Notes under the pieces: generated by a model
What the model was told of the DNA's origin: nothing
Databases searched by the model: none
The model's input: only the letters and a program-made list of their open reading frames with translations
Assembly: GCA_026225295.1 (NCBI GenBank)
Contig: JAMFSN010000101.1
Span: forward strand, 1 to 49,678
Direction of reading: 5' to 3'
Origin: Frankia alni
GTDB lineage: Bacteria; Actinomycetota; Actinomycetes; Frankiales; Frankiaceae
DNA: 49,678 nucleotides
Made by a program: the position numbers and the translations under genes
Shown here: piece after piece, positions 48,211-49,678 of the stretch
Layout: each line of letters opens with the position of its first letter
How positions within the stretch are numbered: position 1 is the stretch's first letter

Positions 48211-49678
48211 CCGAAGACTCTGGCGCCGACGGTGATGGTGGCCGCCGGTCGGAGCTGCGGCGAGCGTTGGACGGGGCGCGGGCGCTGCTGGCCGCCCACG
48301 CCGACGCGGCGCTGTTCGGGGTGACCGACGACGAGCTGGTGAAGATCGTTGAGTCGCGGGAGGCGTTGACCCGGATCGTGGACGCGATCGATCTGGGGGT
48401 GGTGCGGGAGGTGGATGGTCGGGGAGTGGGCCGCCGGGACGGGGCGGCCGGTACCGCGTTGTGGATGCGGGACCGGCTGAAGATCCGCCCCCGCCAGGCG
48501 CAGGCCCGGGTCCGGCTGGCCGCCGCGCTCGATGGCCAGCTCACCGCGACCCGCCACGCCCTCACCGACACGGTGATCTCGGCCGATCATGCCGCTGTGA
48601 TCGTGTCGGTGGTAGGACGGCTACCGCGTCACCGCTCCACGCCGGACATCCGCGACCGGGTTGAAACCGTTCTGCTGCGGGTGGCGCGGACGGTGGATCC
48701 GGGGGATCTGGCGAAGGTCGGCCGGGCCCTGCTCCTCACCCTGGACCCCAACCACGGGGACGATGACGCGGCCAAACGCGGCCGGCGCACGTTGTCGATG
48801 CGGGAGCGTGAGGACGGGATGACGGCCCTGCACGCCGTCCTGGACCCCGAAGGCGCCGCGATCGTCACCGCCGCCCTGGATCCACTGGCCGCGCCGAAAC
48901 CGGTGACCGACGGGCAACGGGACCCCCGGCCAGCGGGACGGCGCCGCTGCGATGCGTTGATCGAACTGTGCCGCACCGTCATGAACCATGCACGGTTGCC
49001 CACCACCGGCGGGGAACGGCCCCACGTGTCGGTGCTGGTGCCGTTCTCCACCCTGACCGGCGCCCACCTCGAACCGTTCGGACCCTTCGGATTCCGCGGA
49101 CGCTACGGACCCGGCGGACCCAACGGCGACCCCAGCGGGGCGGGCGACCCCAGCGGGCTCAGCGGGGCGGGCGACCCTGGTGAGGCAGGCGCCGGGCCGG
49201 GTCAGTCCGGCCTGGCGGACGGGGGACCGGCCTACACCATCCACGGCGGAATGCCGCTACCGAAAGGCGTTACCGATCGGATCGTCTGCGACGCCAGTGT
49301 CCGCCGGATCGTGTTCGGGCCGAAAGGTGAACCCTTAGATGTCGGTCGGACGGCGCGGACCACGAATGCGGCGATCCGCGCCGCGGTAGCCGTCCGAGAT
49401 CAAATCTGTACGTTCCCCAGCTGCGACCGGCCACCGAGCTGGGATGAATACCACCACCTGGTCTATTGGAATGCGGGCGGTGAAACCGCCGTCGCCAACG
49501 TGGCCCTGGCCTGCGGTTTCCATCACGACGTCGCGCATTACGACGGGTGGGACCTGCGTTTAGGACCCGAGGGTCGCATTCAATGGCGCGCCCCACCAAG
49601 CATCGACCCGGACCAGACCTGGCGGACCAACCACATCCGCACCGCCCGCGACCCCTACACCCTCCACCAACCAGACCC
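48201..49678 (+). CDS. 13E12-type HNH endonuclease-like protein (DUF222 + HNH), partial
   Basis: Reads open from ATG 48201 to the window end, so the C-terminus is missing. The N-terminal DUF222 region includes LRRALDGARALLAAHADAAL, then TALWMRDRLKIRPRQAQARV and DPGDLAKVGRALLLTLDPNH. A Gly/Asp/Pro-rich linker (about 300-340) carries imperfect repeats of GDPSGAG. HNH domain: RDQICTFPSCDRPPSWDEYH, then HLVYWNAGGETAVANVALAC and GFHHDVAHYDGW, with two Cys (CTFPSC) and an HH pair as zinc and metal ligands. Such proteins are abundant in actinobacteria and often multi-copy. Predicted nuclease or recombination role. An SOS box covers the start. Confidence 0.9.
   Translation, partial: MCSTEDSGADGDGGRRSELRRALDGARALLAAHADAALFGVTDDELVKIVESREALTRIVDAIDLGVVREVDGRGVGRRDGAAGTALWMRDRLKIRPRQAQARVRLAAALDGQLTATRHALTDTVISADHAAVIVSVVGRLPRHRSTPDIRDRVETVLLRVARTVDPGDLAKVGRALLLTLDPNHGDDDAAKRGRRTLSMREREDGMTALHAVLDPEGAAIVTAALDPLAAPKPVTDGQRDPRPAGRRRCDALIELCRTVMNHARLPTTGGERPHVSVLVPFSTLTGAHLEPFGPFGFRGRYGPGGPNGDPSGAGDPSGLSGAGDPGEAGAGPGQSGLADGGPAYTIHGGMPLPKGVTDRIVCDASVRRIVFGPKGEPLDVGRTARTTNAAIRAAVAVRDQICTFPSCDRPPSWDEYHHLVYWNAGGETAVANVALACGFHHDVAHYDGWDLRLGPEGRIQWRAPPSIDPDQTWRTNHIRTARDPYTLHQPD

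Noticed and set aside
1-49678. tRNA, rRNA or insertion-sequence genes
   Set aside because: I scanned for T-arm-like GGTTCGANTCC blocks and DDE or serine-recombinase proteins and saw none; faint tRNA genes could still be missed by eye.

Overview
This is a GC-rich (roughly 70%) actinobacterial chromosome segment. The gene content suggests a filamentous, probably sporulating actinomycete, possibly Frankia-like: an SsgA-family cell-division protein, an XRE regulator beside DUF397 proteins, PF04672 methyltransferases, an F420-type luciferase-like oxidoreductase, PadR and TetR regulators, and a 13E12-type HNH protein. Genus is inference; no rRNA, tRNA or other phylogenetic marker is present. I saw no insertion sequence, CRISPR array, tRNA or rRNA. 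Family calls come from reading the translations, not from database searches.

Layout. 1-6 kb: VOC protein, ECF sigma factor coupled to a membrane-anchored beta-propeller protein, an unusual orphan protein (2522-3910) and a PadR locus with a membrane protein that looks split by a frameshift, then a metallo-hydrolase remnant and an orphan beta-rich protein. 6-12 kb: a minus-strand acyl-CoA metabolism operon read as aldehyde dehydrogenase, broken CoA-transferase, acyl-CoA dehydrogenase, CitE-like lyase and acyl-CoA synthetase. 12-21 kb: a decayed methyltransferase, TetR regulator, small-molecule phosphotransferase, alpha/beta hydrolase, LLM oxidoreductase, double-hotdog thioesterase, aldo/keto reductase, PAP2 phosphatase and an intact PF04672 methyltransferase. 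21-24.2 kb: a divergent module with an XRE/TPR-like regulator on one side and four short, tightly coupled genes (two of them DUF397) on the other. 24-29 kb: two small membrane proteins, a NarL-type two-component pair, a cytochrome P450 and a damaged TetR gene.

29-34 kb is an iron-linked region: a siderophore-interacting flavoprotein with its PadR regulator, and a PepSY membrane protein behind a good DtxR/IdeR-like box, followed by two coupled membrane proteins. 34-41 kb: TetR/methyltransferase divergent pair with a duplicated operator, HAD phosphatase, FadD3-like ligase, cupin, an HTH-PASTA protein, a Usp-like protein and small proteins. 41-42 kb is an 800-base gene-poor stretch with a truncated ORF and two very strong palindromes. 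42-49.7 kb: lytic transglycosylase lipoprotein, several small proteins, PQQ-type propeller lipoprotein, SsgA-like protein, a 3'-truncated hydrolase, and a 13E12 HNH protein with an SOS-box-like palindrome over its start codon, running off the window.

The best leads for something undescribed are the orphan at 2522-3910, the XRE/DUF397 module with its small paralogous proteins (a further copy lies at 41963-42205), and the HTH-PASTA protein. Decay is frequent (remnants near 5.4, 10.2, 12.4, 29.0, 41.4 and 47.4 kb), so this looks like accessory chromosome.
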